Assembly (NCBI GenBank): GCA_016291905.1
Contig: JAEEZS010000067.1
Coordinates: 120,055 to 184,054 of the forward strand
From: Bacteroidaceae bacterium
GTDB taxonomy: Bacteria; Bacteroidota; Bacteroidia; Bacteroidales; Bacteroidaceae
Reading direction: 5' to 3'
DNA: 64,000 nt
Under the pieces are notes generated by a model, which made no database searches, was not told where the DNA came from, and saw only the letters and a program-made list of their open reading frames with translations. This document shows, piece after piece, positions 54,756-63,105 of the stretch. The position numbers and the translations under genes were made by a program. Within the stretch, counting starts at the first letter, position 1, and each line of letters opens with the position of its first letter.

Positions 54756-57161
54756 ATGACCTTACGGGAACTTGGAGTCGGCGAGAGTGCCGTAGTGATG
54801 ACGGTGGGCGGCGAGGGCAGTCTGCGCCAGCATTTTCTGGATATGGGCATTCTGCCCGGTGCCGAAGTGAAACTCATGAAGTATGCCCCGATGGGCGACC
54901 CGATGGAGCTGCTCGTGCAGGGCTATGTGCTGACGTTGCGTCTGGCTGAAGCAGAAAAGATAACTGTAAGATTGAAAAATAGGGGTGAGGAATTAGGAAT
55001 GAAGGATGGCAAAAATTGTGAGGTGCAGCCAAGTCCTAATTCCCCGTTCCTCATTCCTAATTCTTCTTCCCACCCTGGCCTTGGTGAGGCGGGCAAATAC
55101 CACGACCACGACACGGAAAGTCCCCTTCCGAAAGGTACCACGCTTACTTTTGCCCTTGCAGGGCAGCAGAACAGCGGTAAGACCACTCTCTTTAACCAGC
55201 TCACGGGCTCCAATCAGCACGTGGGTAATTTCCCTGGCGTCACCGTGGATCGCAAGGACGGACAAATCAAGGCATCGTTCTTTCGCGGCAGAAGTGAAGA
55301 GTTTGTTCAGGCTTCAGCCGACGTCATCGACCTGCCGGGTATCTATAGCCTTTCAGCCTATACCGCCGAGGAACTCGTCAGCCGCGACTTCATTCTAAAG
55401 GAAAAGCCCCAGGGGCTTATCAACATCGTCGATGCCTCAAACATCGAGCGGCATCTCTATCTTACCATCCAACTGATGGAGCTGGGTGTGCCGATGGTGT
55501 TGGCGCTGAACATGATGGACGAGGTGACGGGCAACGGCGGCTCCATCCGAATCAATGACATGGAGCGCATCCTCGGCATCCCCGTTGTGGCTATCTCGGC
55601 GGCAAAGGGCGAGGGCATCGACGAGCTCGTGGAGCACGCCGTCCACGTGGCCTACTATCAGGAGGCTCCGGCGCGGCAGGACTTCTGCAGCAAGGACGAC
55701 CATGGTGGCGCCGTACACCGCTGCCTCCACAGCATCATGCACCTCATCGAAGACCATGCCGAGCGTGCGGGGTTGCCCCTACGCTTTGCCGCGGGAAAGC
55801 TCGTCGAAGGCGACGAAGCCGTGGCGAAGGCGCTACAGCTGACGCAGAACGAGCAAGAGATGGTGGAGCACATCGTCCTGCAGATGGAGGAAGAGCGCGG
55901 GCTCGACCGCTCTGCTGCCATGGCTGATATGCGCTTCACGTTTATCCATCGGCTGTGCGAAGCCACGGTGGTTAAGCCTCGCGAGAGCATCGAGTATCGC
56001 CGCAGCAAGCGCATCGACCGTATCCTCACCGGCAAGTGGACGGCGCTGCCTATCTTCGTGGCGGTGATGTGCCTCGTCATCTGGCTCAGCATCGATGTGC
56101 TGGGCGCTCCCCTGCAAGGCTGGCTCGACAGCGGCATCAGCGCCCTCGGTGCTCTTTGCCAGCGTGGGCTGGAGGCCGCAGACGTTTCTCCCGCTGTCAT
56201 CTCGCTCGTCGTCGATGCCATCTTCGGCGGTGTGGGCAGCGTGCTCAGCTTTGTACCTATTATTATCATCCTGTTCTTCTTCCTCAGCCTTATTGAGGAC
56301 AGCGGCTACATGGCCCGCATCGCTTTTGTCACTGACAAGCTGCTCCGTCGTCTTGGCCTTTCTGGGCGTAGTATCGTGCCGCTGCTCATCGGCTTCGGCT
56401 GCTCGGTGCCTGCGGTTATGGCAACGCGCACGCTACCCTCGGCGCGAGACCGCCTGAAAACCATTCTCCTCACACCCTTCATGAGTTGCTCAGCCAAGAT
56501 TCCCATCTACGGATTCTTTACAGCTGCTTTCTTCCCTGGCCGAGGTGGAGTGGTGCTCATTGGGCTCTATCTGCTCAGCATCCTCGTCGGTGTTGTCGTA
56601 GCGCTGTGTGCCAAGCACGTGGGGCGTCAGGGCGAGGCAGCACCGTTTGTGATGGAGCTGCCCAACTACCGTCTGCCGCAGGCACGCAACGTCGCCCATT
56701 TGCTTTGGGACAAGACGAAGGACTTCGTGCAGCGTGCCTTTACCGTCATCTTCCTTGCTACCATTGTCATCTGGTTCCTCCAGTCATTCGACTTCCGTCT
56801 GCGTCTGGTGGAGGACGGCGAGGGCAGCATGCTGGCTTGGGTGGCAGGCATCGTCGCTCCGCTGTTCCGTCCCCTCGGGCTGGGTGACTGGCGCATCGTC
56901 ACCTCGCTCATTAGCGGCTTCCTCGCCAAGGAGAGCGTAGTGGCAACGATGGAGGTGCTGAATGTCACAGCCTCGCTCACGGCGCTGACGGCTATCCCCA
57001 TGCTGCTTTTCAGCCTGCTCTATACGCCCTGCGTGGCAGCCATTGCCAGTATCCGGCGCGAGCTTGGACCCCGCTGGGCCATCTTTGTCATCGTGTTCCA
57101 ATGCGCCCTTGCCTGGATTGTCGCCCTTATCGGCTACCTCGTTGCGGGGTTGTTTTATTAA
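54756..57161 (+). CDS. feoB: FeoA-FeoB fusion ferrous iron transporter
   Basis: Start at 54756 (801 residues). The N-terminal FeoA SH3-like domain (1-70, LGVGESAVVMTVGG; PMGDPMELLVQGYVLTLR) is joined to FeoB: G1 GQQNSGKTTLF (about 137-147), G3 DLPGIYSL, G4 NMMDE, G5 SAAKGEG, and then the membrane domain with Gate motifs SCSAKIPIY and FLAKESVVAT. It imports Fe2+ with GTP-dependent gating. The linker (about 72-125) is unusual: it is encoded by an inverted AT-rich repeat (GGAATTAGGAATGAAGGA against CCTCATTCCTAATTC) that stays in frame. Downstream lies a FeoB-associated protein fusion. Confidence 0.95.
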   Translation: MTLRELGVGESAVVMTVGGEGSLRQHFLDMGILPGAEVKLMKYAPMGDPMELLVQGYVLTLRLAEAEKITVRLKNRGEELGMKDGKNCEVQPSPNSPFLIPNSSSHPGLGEAGKYHDHDTESPLPKGTTLTFALAGQQNSGKTTLFNQLTGSNQHVGNFPGVTVDRKDGQIKASFFRGRSEEFVQASADVIDLPGIYSLSAYTAEELVSRDFILKEKPQGLINIVDASNIERHLYLTIQLMELGVPMVLALNMMDEVTGNGGSIRINDMERILGIPVVAISAAKGEGIDELVEHAVHVAYYQEAPARQDFCSKDDHGGAVHRCLHSIMHLIEDHAERAGLPLRFAAGKLVEGDEAVAKALQLTQNEQEMVEHIVLQMEEERGLDRSAAMADMRFTFIHRLCEATVVKPRESIEYRRSKRIDRILTGKWTALPIFVAVMCLVIWLSIDVLGAPLQGWLDSGISALGALCQRGLEAADVSPAVISLVVDAIFGGVGSVLSFVPIIIILFFFLSLIEDSGYMARIAFVTDKLLRRLGLSGRSIVPLLIGFGCSVPAVMATRTLPSARDRLKTILLTPFMSCSAKIPIYGFFTAAFFPGRGGVVLIGLYLLSILVGVVVALCAKHVGRQGEAAPFVMELPNYRLPQARNVAHLLWDKTKDFVQRAFTVIFLATIVIWFLQSFDFRLRLVEDGEGSMLAWVAGIVAPLFRPLGLGDWRIVTSLISGFLAKESVVATMEVLNVTASLTALTAIPMLLFSLLYTPCVAAIASIRRELGPRWAIFVIVFQCALAWIVALIGYLVAGLFY

Positions 57162-57166
57162 TTGGG

Positions 57167-57246
57167 GTCAACAAGTCAACGAGTCAACGAGTCAACAAGT
57201 CAACGAGTCAACGAGTCAACAAGTCAACAAGTTAACAAGCCAATAA
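57167..57246. repeat. Ten 8-bp tandem repeats after feoB
   Basis: GTCAAC(A/G)A is repeated in tandem ten times; the last two units are degenerate (GTTAACAA, GCCAATAA). The order of A and G (A,G,G,A,G,G,A,A) is partly a 24-bp higher-order repeat. It ends six bases before the ATG at 57252. Similar GTTGAC units are found in the linker coding region near 38765. Confidence 0.85.
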
Positions 57247-57251
57247 AGCCT

Positions 57252-58010
57252 ATGAACCTTGCCACCATCTTTGTTGTCGCTGCCGTTGCCGTTTGCGTGG
57301 TCGTTGTGCTTTTCCGCCTCCATCGGAGCAAGCGCAAAGGCCGTTCGTGCTGCGGCTGCCCCCTGAGTTGCGCTTGCAAGAAAAGCTCTCTCACTCTCCT
57401 CCTTTCCGTGCTGCTTGCTGCCAGCCTTGTCGGCTGCAAAGGACAAAAACGCAATACTACTCAAAAAAGTTCCGAGCCTGTTTCTGTTGTGAAAAACACT
57501 ATTGAAAATGTAAAAGCCAATGTTGATAATGGTGAGCCGATTCTTATTTTGGAACAACCTGCATACTTTGAAACGGGCGATGAAGAGTCTGTCGATGATA
57601 CAAAGGAATATGAGGATGCGGGTGCAGATTCCATTTATTCGATTGTTGAAGATGATCCCAAATTTCCTGGCGGAGTAGATTCATTGTTGGCGTTTATTCG
57701 TAAGAATCAGCAGTGTCCAAAAGAGATGATAGAGAATGGGCTGAAGGGACGCGTTGTGGTGCAGTTTGTGGTAGAGAAGGATGGCTCGCTTTCCGATGTG
57801 AGGATAGTACGGTCGATAGCTTCATCTTTTTCTGCTAATGGATATGACTCGGAGTTAGTCAAACCGATTATTCCCCTTGTTGACGAAGAGGCTGTGCGGC
57901 TTGTAAAGTCTATGCCTAAATGGGAACCGGGGCGACAACTGGAAGAGCGTGTCCGCGTAAGGTATTTCCTTCCCATTCGGTTTCCTTACGAGCCCTTGGT
58001 GAAGAAATAA
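57252..58010 (+). CDS. FeoB-associated Cys-rich protein fused to a lipoprotein TonB C-terminal domain
   Basis: Start at 57252, after the 8-bp repeats (252 residues). Residues 1-43 are a FeoB-associated protein: one membrane helix (LATIFVVAAVAVCVVVVLF) and the Cys cluster CCGCPLSCACKK. Without a stop the frame runs into a second hydrophobic stretch with a lipobox-like SLVGC (about 48-65) and a TonB C-terminal-like domain (about 135-245, DPKFPGGVDSLLAFIRKN, GRVVVQFVVEKDGSLSDVRI). This looks like a gene fusion of two small genes. The TonB part could energise iron uptake at the outer membrane; how the fusion sits in the membrane is unclear. Confidence 0.8.
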   Translation: MNLATIFVVAAVAVCVVVVLFRLHRSKRKGRSCCGCPLSCACKKSSLTLLLSVLLAASLVGCKGQKRNTTQKSSEPVSVVKNTIENVKANVDNGEPILILEQPAYFETGDEESVDDTKEYEDAGADSIYSIVEDDPKFPGGVDSLLAFIRKNQQCPKEMIENGLKGRVVVQFVVEKDGSLSDVRIVRSIASSFSANGYDSELVKPIIPLVDEEAVRLVKSMPKWEPGRQLEERVRVRYFLPIRFPYEPLVKK

Positions 58011-58029
58011 AACTTTCCGGCGATTTTTC

Positions 58030-58060
58030 TTTGTTTTTTCTTTGTTCTTTATTACTTTTG
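58030..58060 (+). promoter_or_regulatory. Promoter of the GH28 gene
   Basis: TTTG (58030-58033) and TACTTTTG (58053-58060) are 19 bp apart; the ATG is at 58082. Confidence 0.7.
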
Positions 58061-58081
58061 CACGGAAAAAACAAAGAAAGG

Positions 58082-59377
58082 ATGAAAAACACATTCCTGA
58101 AAATCGTTGCCGTGTGTGCGGCTGTGCTGGTGTGTGCTTCGGCCGACGGACGCGCGCCGCGGAAGCGTCGGGTGGTTGACCTCTGGCCTGACGGAACGCC
58201 CATCTCGGCTTGGTTTAGCGACACGGCGCATGTTGACATCGCCACGCTTGGGCGGCAGTATGTGCTGACGGACTACGGCGTGCGGCGCGACAGCACTCTG
58301 TTGCAGACGGAGGCCATTCAGGCTGTCATCGACCGTGCAGCCCGCGAAGGCGGGGGAGTCATTGTCGTCCCCGAGGGAACATTCCTCAGCGGCTCGCTCT
58401 TTTTCCGGCAAGGCACGCACCTGCATCTGAGTGAGGGCGCCGTGCTGAAGGGCAGCGACTTTATAGGCGACTTTGCCCTGATGGACACGCGTCTGGAGGG
58501 GCAGAACATCCACTACTTCATGGCTCTCGTCAACGCCATCGGGCTTGACGGCTTCACCATCAGCGGCTCGGGCACACTCAACGGCAATGGCGAGCGTTAC
58601 TGGCGCTCGTTCTGGCTGCGCAGGCAGTACAACCGCCAGTGCACCAACCTCGAGGAGATGCGTCCGCGCCTTGTCTTCCTGCAGGACTGCCGCAACGTCA
58701 CCCTCTGCGACGCCCACTTCCTCAACAGCCCCTTCTGGACGTGTCACCTCTACCGCTGCGAGAACGTCAAGGCGCTGGGGCTCTACACCTATGCCCCCAG
58801 CAAAGGCCCCGTGAAGGCCCCTTCATGCGACGCCTTCGATGTGGACGTCTGCACCAACGTGCTCATCCACGGCTGCTACATGGACGTCAACGACGATGCC
58901 GTTGCCCTCAAGGGCGGCAAAGGCCCTTATGCTGACCAGGACACCATCGGCAACGGCCCCAACCGCAACATCCTCATCGAGAACTGCTCCTACGGCTTCT
59001 GCCACGGAGCGCTGACGTGCGGCTCGGAGAGCCTGCTCAACCACAACGTCATCCTGCGCCGCTGCCACGTGGAGGGCGCCGACCGTATCCTCTGGCTGAA
59101 GATGCGCCCCGACACCCCCCAGCGCTACGAGTATATCCGTGTGGAGGACATCACAGGCAGCGCCACGCGCATCGTCTTCGTCCATCCCTGGACACAGTTC
59201 TTTGACCTCAAGGGACGCACCGATATACCCTACAGCACCTCGGCCAACATCACGCTTCGTAACCTCAACATGACGTGCCGCACCTTCCTCGACATGGAGG
59301 ACAAGCCCGACCAATACTCCGTGGAGCCGCTGCAGATAGAGAATTGTATCATCAACGGAAATCCCGTATCCCAATAA
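58082..59377 (+). CDS. GH28-family polygalacturonase-like enzyme
   Basis: Start at 58082 gives a signal peptide (MKNTFLKIVAVCAAVLVCAS; 431 residues). The right-handed parallel beta-helix of GH28 is recognised from GGGVIVVPEGTFLSGSLFF, GSGTLNGNGERYW, and catalytic motifs: CDAFDVDVC (first Asp), NDDAVALKGG (Asp pair), GFCHGALTCGSE (His) and RILWLKMRP (Arg-x-Lys-like). It would cleave alpha-1,4-galacturonan or a rhamnogalacturonan side chain. The products would enter the uxaB-uxaA pathway at 5078-8105. It stands alone with its own promoter. Confidence 0.92.
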   Translation: MKNTFLKIVAVCAAVLVCASADGRAPRKRRVVDLWPDGTPISAWFSDTAHVDIATLGRQYVLTDYGVRRDSTLLQTEAIQAVIDRAAREGGGVIVVPEGTFLSGSLFFRQGTHLHLSEGAVLKGSDFIGDFALMDTRLEGQNIHYFMALVNAIGLDGFTISGSGTLNGNGERYWRSFWLRRQYNRQCTNLEEMRPRLVFLQDCRNVTLCDAHFLNSPFWTCHLYRCENVKALGLYTYAPSKGPVKAPSCDAFDVDVCTNVLIHGCYMDVNDDAVALKGGKGPYADQDTIGNGPNRNILIENCSYGFCHGALTCGSESLLNHNVILRRCHVEGADRILWLKMRPDTPQRYEYIRVEDITGSATRIVFVHPWTQFFDLKGRTDIPYSTSANITLRNLNMTCRTFLDMEDKPDQYSVEPLQIENCIINGNPVSQ

Positions 59378-59412
59378 TCCCCGTTTCGCTTATTTCTTAA
59401 TCACAAAATAGT

Positions 59413-60210
59413 ATGAAAAAAACTGCATTGTTTTCTTTGGTGTTGGCAGCCGTCATCATTATCGGCTGTGCCAGTGTGCCCCTTACGGGACGTAATCGCG
59501 TCATGCTTGTCTCCGACAACGAAGTACTTTCGTCCAGCCTGACGCAATACAACGAGTACATGACTACCGCTACGCGCAGCAGCAATTCTGCGCAGACGGC
59601 CATGGTGCAGCGTGTGGGCAAGAAGATTGCTGCCGCTACGGAGAAGTTCCTCACCGACAACGGCCTTGCTTCCGAGGTGGCGCAGTACAGCTGGGAGTTC
59701 AACCTTGTGAAGGACGAGGAGATGAACGCCTTCTGCATGCCCGGCGGAAAGATTGTGGTCTATGAGGGTATCATGCCGCTCTGCCAGTCCGACGACGACC
59801 TTGCTGTGGTCATCGGCCACGAGGTGGCGCACGCCGTGGCCAAGCACTCCAACGAGCGTCTCTCCCAGCAGATGTTGGCTGCCTACGGCTCGGCCATCCT
59901 CGATGCCGCGCTCAGCACCCGTTCCGAGGCCGCGCGCCAACTGGGGCAGACCGTCTATGGCCTTGGCGCAAACTATGGCGTCATGCTCCCCTACAGCCGC
60001 AAGCACGAGTTGGAGGCCGACCGCATGGGCCTTATCTTCATGGCCATGGCAGGCTACAATCCCGAAGTGGCTGTGACGTTCTGGCAGAAGATGGCAGCCG
60101 CCAGCCCTACGTCCATACCCCCCTTCATGAGCAGCCACCCCTCCGACACCAAGCGCATCACCGACATCCAGAAGTACCTGCCCGAAGCACAGAAGTACTA
60201 CACGAAGTAA
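59413..60210 (+). CDS. M48-family metallopeptidase lipoprotein
   Basis: A 265-residue lipoprotein (lipobox IIGC near residue 19). The zinc site is H136-E137-xx-H140 (VIGHEVAHAVAKH) with the third ligand E201 (HELEAD), and AFCMPGGKIVVYEGIM is typical of the LoiP/BepA-like M48 group. It should cut misfolded or outer-membrane proteins in the periplasm as a quality-control protease. It follows the GH28 gene by 35 bp. The next lipoprotein starts 34 bp after its stop, so the two are probably cotranscribed. Confidence 0.92.
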   Translation: MKKTALFSLVLAAVIIIGCASVPLTGRNRVMLVSDNEVLSSSLTQYNEYMTTATRSSNSAQTAMVQRVGKKIAAATEKFLTDNGLASEVAQYSWEFNLVKDEEMNAFCMPGGKIVVYEGIMPLCQSDDDLAVVIGHEVAHAVAKHSNERLSQQMLAAYGSAILDAALSTRSEAARQLGQTVYGLGANYGVMLPYSRKHELEADRMGLIFMAMAGYNPEVAVTFWQKMAAASPTSIPPFMSSHPSDTKRITDIQKYLPEAQKYYTK

Positions 60211-60244
60211 CAGATTGTTGTTTCCTTTTATTATAAAGGATAGC

Positions 60245-61162
60245 ATGATGAGAAAACTATTATTGTTCCTGGCGGCTGTCTCTCTGCTGACGGCCTGCGG
60301 AAACAGGGAAGGAGAGCTGAAGAAACGTGCTGCGGAATTGTGTGGCTTTATCCCCGACCACGAATTGCTGGAGCAGTCGCGCGACTATATGACGGAGGAC
60401 TTCTACGCGGTACTCGACACGATGTTCAACCTGCCCAACCACGAGGCGCTGGACCACGAATGGCTCTACTACTTCGTGACGGGCAACGGCGGAACGATTG
60501 CCGACTTCGAGGTCGTCGGGGTGGAGCAGACCGACCCGACTCATGCCGTGGCCACCATCAGCGTGCGGCAAAAGTGGGAGGACGGCTCGTTCGACGAATC
60601 AAGCGACATAGAGGAGCACAGGCTCTACATGGAGAAGGTGGGCGGCGTGTGGCTTATGTCCGACTTCGACGAGCATAAGGCCGACTGCATCCGCCACATC
60701 GCCATCAACCGCGAGGAACAGGCTGTCCGGCAAGCCATCAGCGACTATCTGGTGAACGAGATAGGGTCGCAGTACGCCCGGGGCGACCGTTGCATTCCCA
60801 CGCTGATGATGATCCGCGAGGACTCGCTCCGTGTGTGGGGCGATTTCTGGGTGTTCTGGTACAACGTGGCCGGCGATACGCTCAAGACCGTCTCCGGCGG
60901 CAACCATTCCGGGCTGTTGACCTTGAAGAAGGAGGGCGGTCGATACCTCGTCACCTCGTTCGAACAGACCGTCGATGGTGCCGGCAACGACGCCAGCGCC
61001 AGACGGATTTTCGGCGATCGCTACGATATCTACAGCAACATGCACTCCAACGAGGCAGTACGCGAGGCCGTCCGTCGGGAACAGTTGCAGGAATATGTCA
61101 AGCGTCACAACCTCTCCGTCCGTTACTATCAAGACTACGGATGGCCCGCCGTTGAACTGTAA
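60245..61162 (+). CDS. Lipoprotein with two NTF2-like halves
   Basis: Start at 60245 (305 residues; a second Met follows at 60248). Signal and lipobox: LLLFLAAVSLLTAC. Two halves have similar NTF2-like patterns: TDPTHAVATISVRQKWEDGS (about 92-111) and SLRVWGDFWVFWYNVAGDT (about 195-213), each with a central strand pair and charged turns. I do not recognise a named family. The context with an M48 protease suggests an envelope role, without stronger evidence. Confidence 0.78.
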   Translation: MMRKLLLFLAAVSLLTACGNREGELKKRAAELCGFIPDHELLEQSRDYMTEDFYAVLDTMFNLPNHEALDHEWLYYFVTGNGGTIADFEVVGVEQTDPTHAVATISVRQKWEDGSFDESSDIEEHRLYMEKVGGVWLMSDFDEHKADCIRHIAINREEQAVRQAISDYLVNEIGSQYARGDRCIPTLMMIREDSLRVWGDFWVFWYNVAGDTLKTVSGGNHSGLLTLKKEGGRYLVTSFEQTVDGAGNDASARRIFGDRYDIYSNMHSNEAVREAVRREQLQEYVKRHNLSVRYYQDYGWPAVEL

Positions 61163-61174
61163 TTAGATGTAGGA

Positions 61175-62098
61175 TTAGCGAGTCGACTTGTTTCGTCGGG
61201 CAGCTTTGCGGAGTATTTTGGCGAAGGCCTTGCGGAGGCTTTCGGGAGCCAGTATTTCCACCTCGTCGGCCTGCGAGAGTAGTTCCTGCATGAAGTCGTA
61301 GGTGGGGCGCAGGCGCAGGCTGAAGTCGGCATAGCGTGGAGCTGTGTCGATTTCCTTTTGGCTGTGGTGCAGGGGCAGCGAGCGTAGGTAGTTGGGCAGA
61401 CGGCCGTAGGCGCGGATGACGATGTCCTCCACAGGCGTGTCGCCGCCCGTATATACGCCGAAGTCGTCGCGGAGGAACGTCTGCGGGTTGAAGTCCTCGG
61501 GCATGTCAAACGGCTCGTCCGTCTCCGTAATCCCCATCATGCGGTCCAGCGCATACACGCGTATGTCGTCATCCCTGTAAGCCGGGTTGCGCCCGATGAG
61601 GTACCAGCGCTGGCGGAACACCTTCAGGCAATAGGGCATCACCCTGAACGTCTGGATGAGGGCAAACGAGCGCAGGTACTTCAGCTTCATCACGTGCCCG
61701 TGCGCCATCGCGTCGAGGATGGGCTGCAGGTACTCCTGTCCCGTGGGCATCGCCTCCAGCAAGATGCGGTCGTGCAGGTCGGCGCTGGCCTGCAGGACGC
61801 CCGCCACCGTCATCGAGCGCAGCATCCACGTGTGCACGCCGGCCGTCTGCAGCATTTCCGGGTTGGCGATGAAGTAGCAGTTGGTCGCGCGGTTGCAGTC
61901 GATGATGATGCCAAACATCTCCTCCACCACTTCGCGGTAGCGGTTGAAGGTCGTCCGGCTGAAGGGCGTGCCCCCGCTGAAAGGCATGAGACACCACTTG
62001 TCGTTCAGTTCGGCCAGCGTGAGGCCCTCGTCTCCCGCCTGCAACAGCGTGTTGACAAACCAAATGTATCGTCCAAAAAGTTCTTCCGGCTTCTGCAT
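61175..62098 (-). CDS. WYL-domain transcriptional regulator
   Basis: A 307-residue regulator: an N-terminal winged helix (about 1-75, GLTLAELNDKWCLMPFSGGT, FSRTTFNRYREVVEEMFG) and a WYL domain (about 135-205) with QRWYLIGRNPAYRDDDIRVY, whose W-Y-L gives the family name, then a C-terminal WCX-like segment. WYL proteins bind nucleic acid or nucleotides and often control stress or defence genes in response. Convergent with the lipoprotein at 60245. A consensus promoter lies upstream (62127-62158). Confidence 0.9.
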   Translation of the reverse strand: MQKPEELFGRYIWFVNTLLQAGDEGLTLAELNDKWCLMPFSGGTPFSRTTFNRYREVVEEMFGIIIDCNRATNCYFIANPEMLQTAGVHTWMLRSMTVAGVLQASADLHDRILLEAMPTGQEYLQPILDAMAHGHVMKLKYLRSFALIQTFRVMPYCLKVFRQRWYLIGRNPAYRDDDIRVYALDRMMGITETDEPFDMPEDFNPQTFLRDDFGVYTGGDTPVEDIVIRAYGRLPNYLRSLPLHHSQKEIDTAPRYADFSLRLRPTYDFMQELLSQADEVEILAPESLRKAFAKILRKAARRNKSTR

Positions 62099-62126
62099 CG
62101 CAATCGGTGTTATTCTGTTCGGGATG

Positions 62127-62158
62127 CAAAAGTAGTGCGAGCCGAGTGGAAATGCAAA
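62127..62158 (-). promoter_or_regulatory. Promoter of the WYL regulator
   Basis: On the minus strand TTTG (complement 62155-62158) and TACTTTTG (complement 62127-62134) are separated by 20 bp, a consensus match; the start codon lies about 28 bp downstream. Confidence 0.8.
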
Positions 62159-62268
62159 TTTTGGAGCAGTGAAACAACAAAAATGTTTGAATTTTCTTTG
62201 TTGAGTCGCGACAAAATTCGACGACAGTCAAAATTTTTTGCAATTTTCCGAGGCGAAGCCTACTTAAA

Positions 62269-62283
62269 AGCCCCGAAGGGGGT
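62269..62283 (-). terminator. Terminator of the small-ORF unit
   Basis: On the minus strand CCCC-TTCG-GGGG (a UUCG tetraloop in RNA) followed by CTTTTAA. It lies 35 bp after the stop of the 25-residue ORF. Confidence 0.65.
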
Positions 62284-62317
62284 TAAAAGTAGTGATACTT
62301 TTTGATTCTGGCAAGGC

Positions 62318-62395
62318 TCACTTCGTGATTTCTGCCCAGTCGGCAACAATCATGGCGCCGACGAAGAGCGTGGAAACAAGGATAAACAATGTCAT
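62318..62395 (-). CDS. 25-residue putative membrane peptide
   Basis: ATG at 62395, TGA at 62318. It reads MTLFILVSTLFVGAMIVADW then AEITK: one hydrophobic helix of about 18 residues and a short acidic and basic tail. It is 48 bp after the 36-residue ORF, followed by a clean terminator and preceded by a promoter-like box, so the unit may be a real transcript. Similar tiny membrane ORFs exist in Bacteroidota, but I cannot name this one. Confidence 0.5.
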   Translation of the reverse strand: MTLFILVSTLFVGAMIVADWAEITK

Positions 62396-62443
62396 TGTAG
62401 TTAAGGGTTAAGAATTAAGAGATAAGAATTAAGGTGGCTGGCG

Positions 62444-62554
62444 TCAGGCCACGAGGGTGCGACGGATGTAACGGCGCTGCCCCTGCGTGAACTCGGCGGC
62501 ATAGAAGTGGATGGTGAGGCGCTTGGCCTGCGGCTGGGATGCTTGCTCTTTCAT
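62444..62554 (-). CDS. 36-residue basic peptide
   Basis: ATG at 62554, TGA at 62444; reads MKEQASQPQAKRLTIHFYAA, then EFTQGQRRYIRRTLVA. It is positively charged and not hydrophobic. It lies in the same small transcript unit as the 25-residue ORF. Whether either peptide is made is unknown. Confidence 0.45.
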   Translation of the reverse strand: MKEQASQPQAKRLTIHFYAAEFTQGQRRYIRRTLVA

Positions 62555-62596
62555 ACTGATTTTCGTTTTTTGGTGAGTAATTTTCCTTTGACGCTG

Positions 62597-62604
62597 CAAA
62601 GTTA
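62597..62604 (-). promoter_or_regulatory. Probable -7 box of the small-ORF unit
   Basis: TAACTTTG on the minus strand, about 43 bp before the ATG at 62554. The -33 box is weak. Confidence 0.5.
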
Positions 62605-62732
62605 AGCGCTACCTGTACCACATTCCCGTACATTTAAGTTAAAATTTTAGTTTTCGCCGAAAATTTTTCAATTTTTTCACGTTCGAAGCAGTCGTCGCTC
62701 TGCTGAACGGACAGGTTTCTTATCTCCCAAAC

Positions 62733-62815
62733 CCGTTAGGACACGTGTCCTAATCCGTTGGGACACCTTACCTAACCCGTTGGGACACGTGTCCCAACCC
62801 GTTTGGTACAATAAC
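62733..62815. repeat. Four tandem repeats with exact 22-bp period
   Basis: CCGTT starts at 62733, 62755, 62777 and 62799. Unit 1 contains the 18-bp palindrome TTAGGACACGTGTCCTAA and unit 3 TTGGGACACGTGTCCCAA: the A/G and T/C changes preserve symmetry. Units 2 and 4 are degenerate. The rest of 62555-62904 has only the small-unit promoter and AT-rich sequence. Confidence 0.85.
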
Positions 62816-62904
62816 AAAAGAAGCGAATGGACTATGTAAACAAAAGAACGACTGGCGAAAACCAGCCGTTCTGCAGTAAAAAGGATTGGAAAGAGGGCGT
62901 TTTA

Positions 62905-63105
62905 TCAGTCGCCATCCTCCAGTTCGAAGATGTCGTTGACGGGGATGCCGAAGACGCGCGACATTTTGAGGGCGAGGGCCGTAGAGGGATTGAACTTGCC
63001 CTGCTCGATGGCGTTGATGGTCTGGCGGCTGACGCCTGTGCGCTCAGCCAGTTCCTGTTGTGTCATGCGCTGCCTTGCGCGCTCTACTCGGATATTATTT
63101 TTCAT
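62905..63105 (-). CDS. XRE-family HTH regulator
   Basis: A 66-residue Cro/C1-type helix-turn-helix protein: RQRMTQQELAERTGVSRQTI contains the recognition helix, followed by NAIEQGKFNPSTALALKMSR, close to the YgzD/YozG group of small repressors. It overlaps the start of the upstream membrane protein stop by 11 bp (63095-63105), so the two are translated together. It probably represses its own operon. Confidence 0.93.
   Translation of the reverse strand: MKNNIRVERARQRMTQQELAERTGVSRQTINAIEQGKFNPSTALALKMSRVFGIPVNDIFELEDGD

Noticed and set aside
62415..62633. A 72-codon minus-strand ORF over the small-peptide unit
   Set aside because: It overlaps the 36-residue ORF in another frame and crosses the likely promoter; composition shows no domain.
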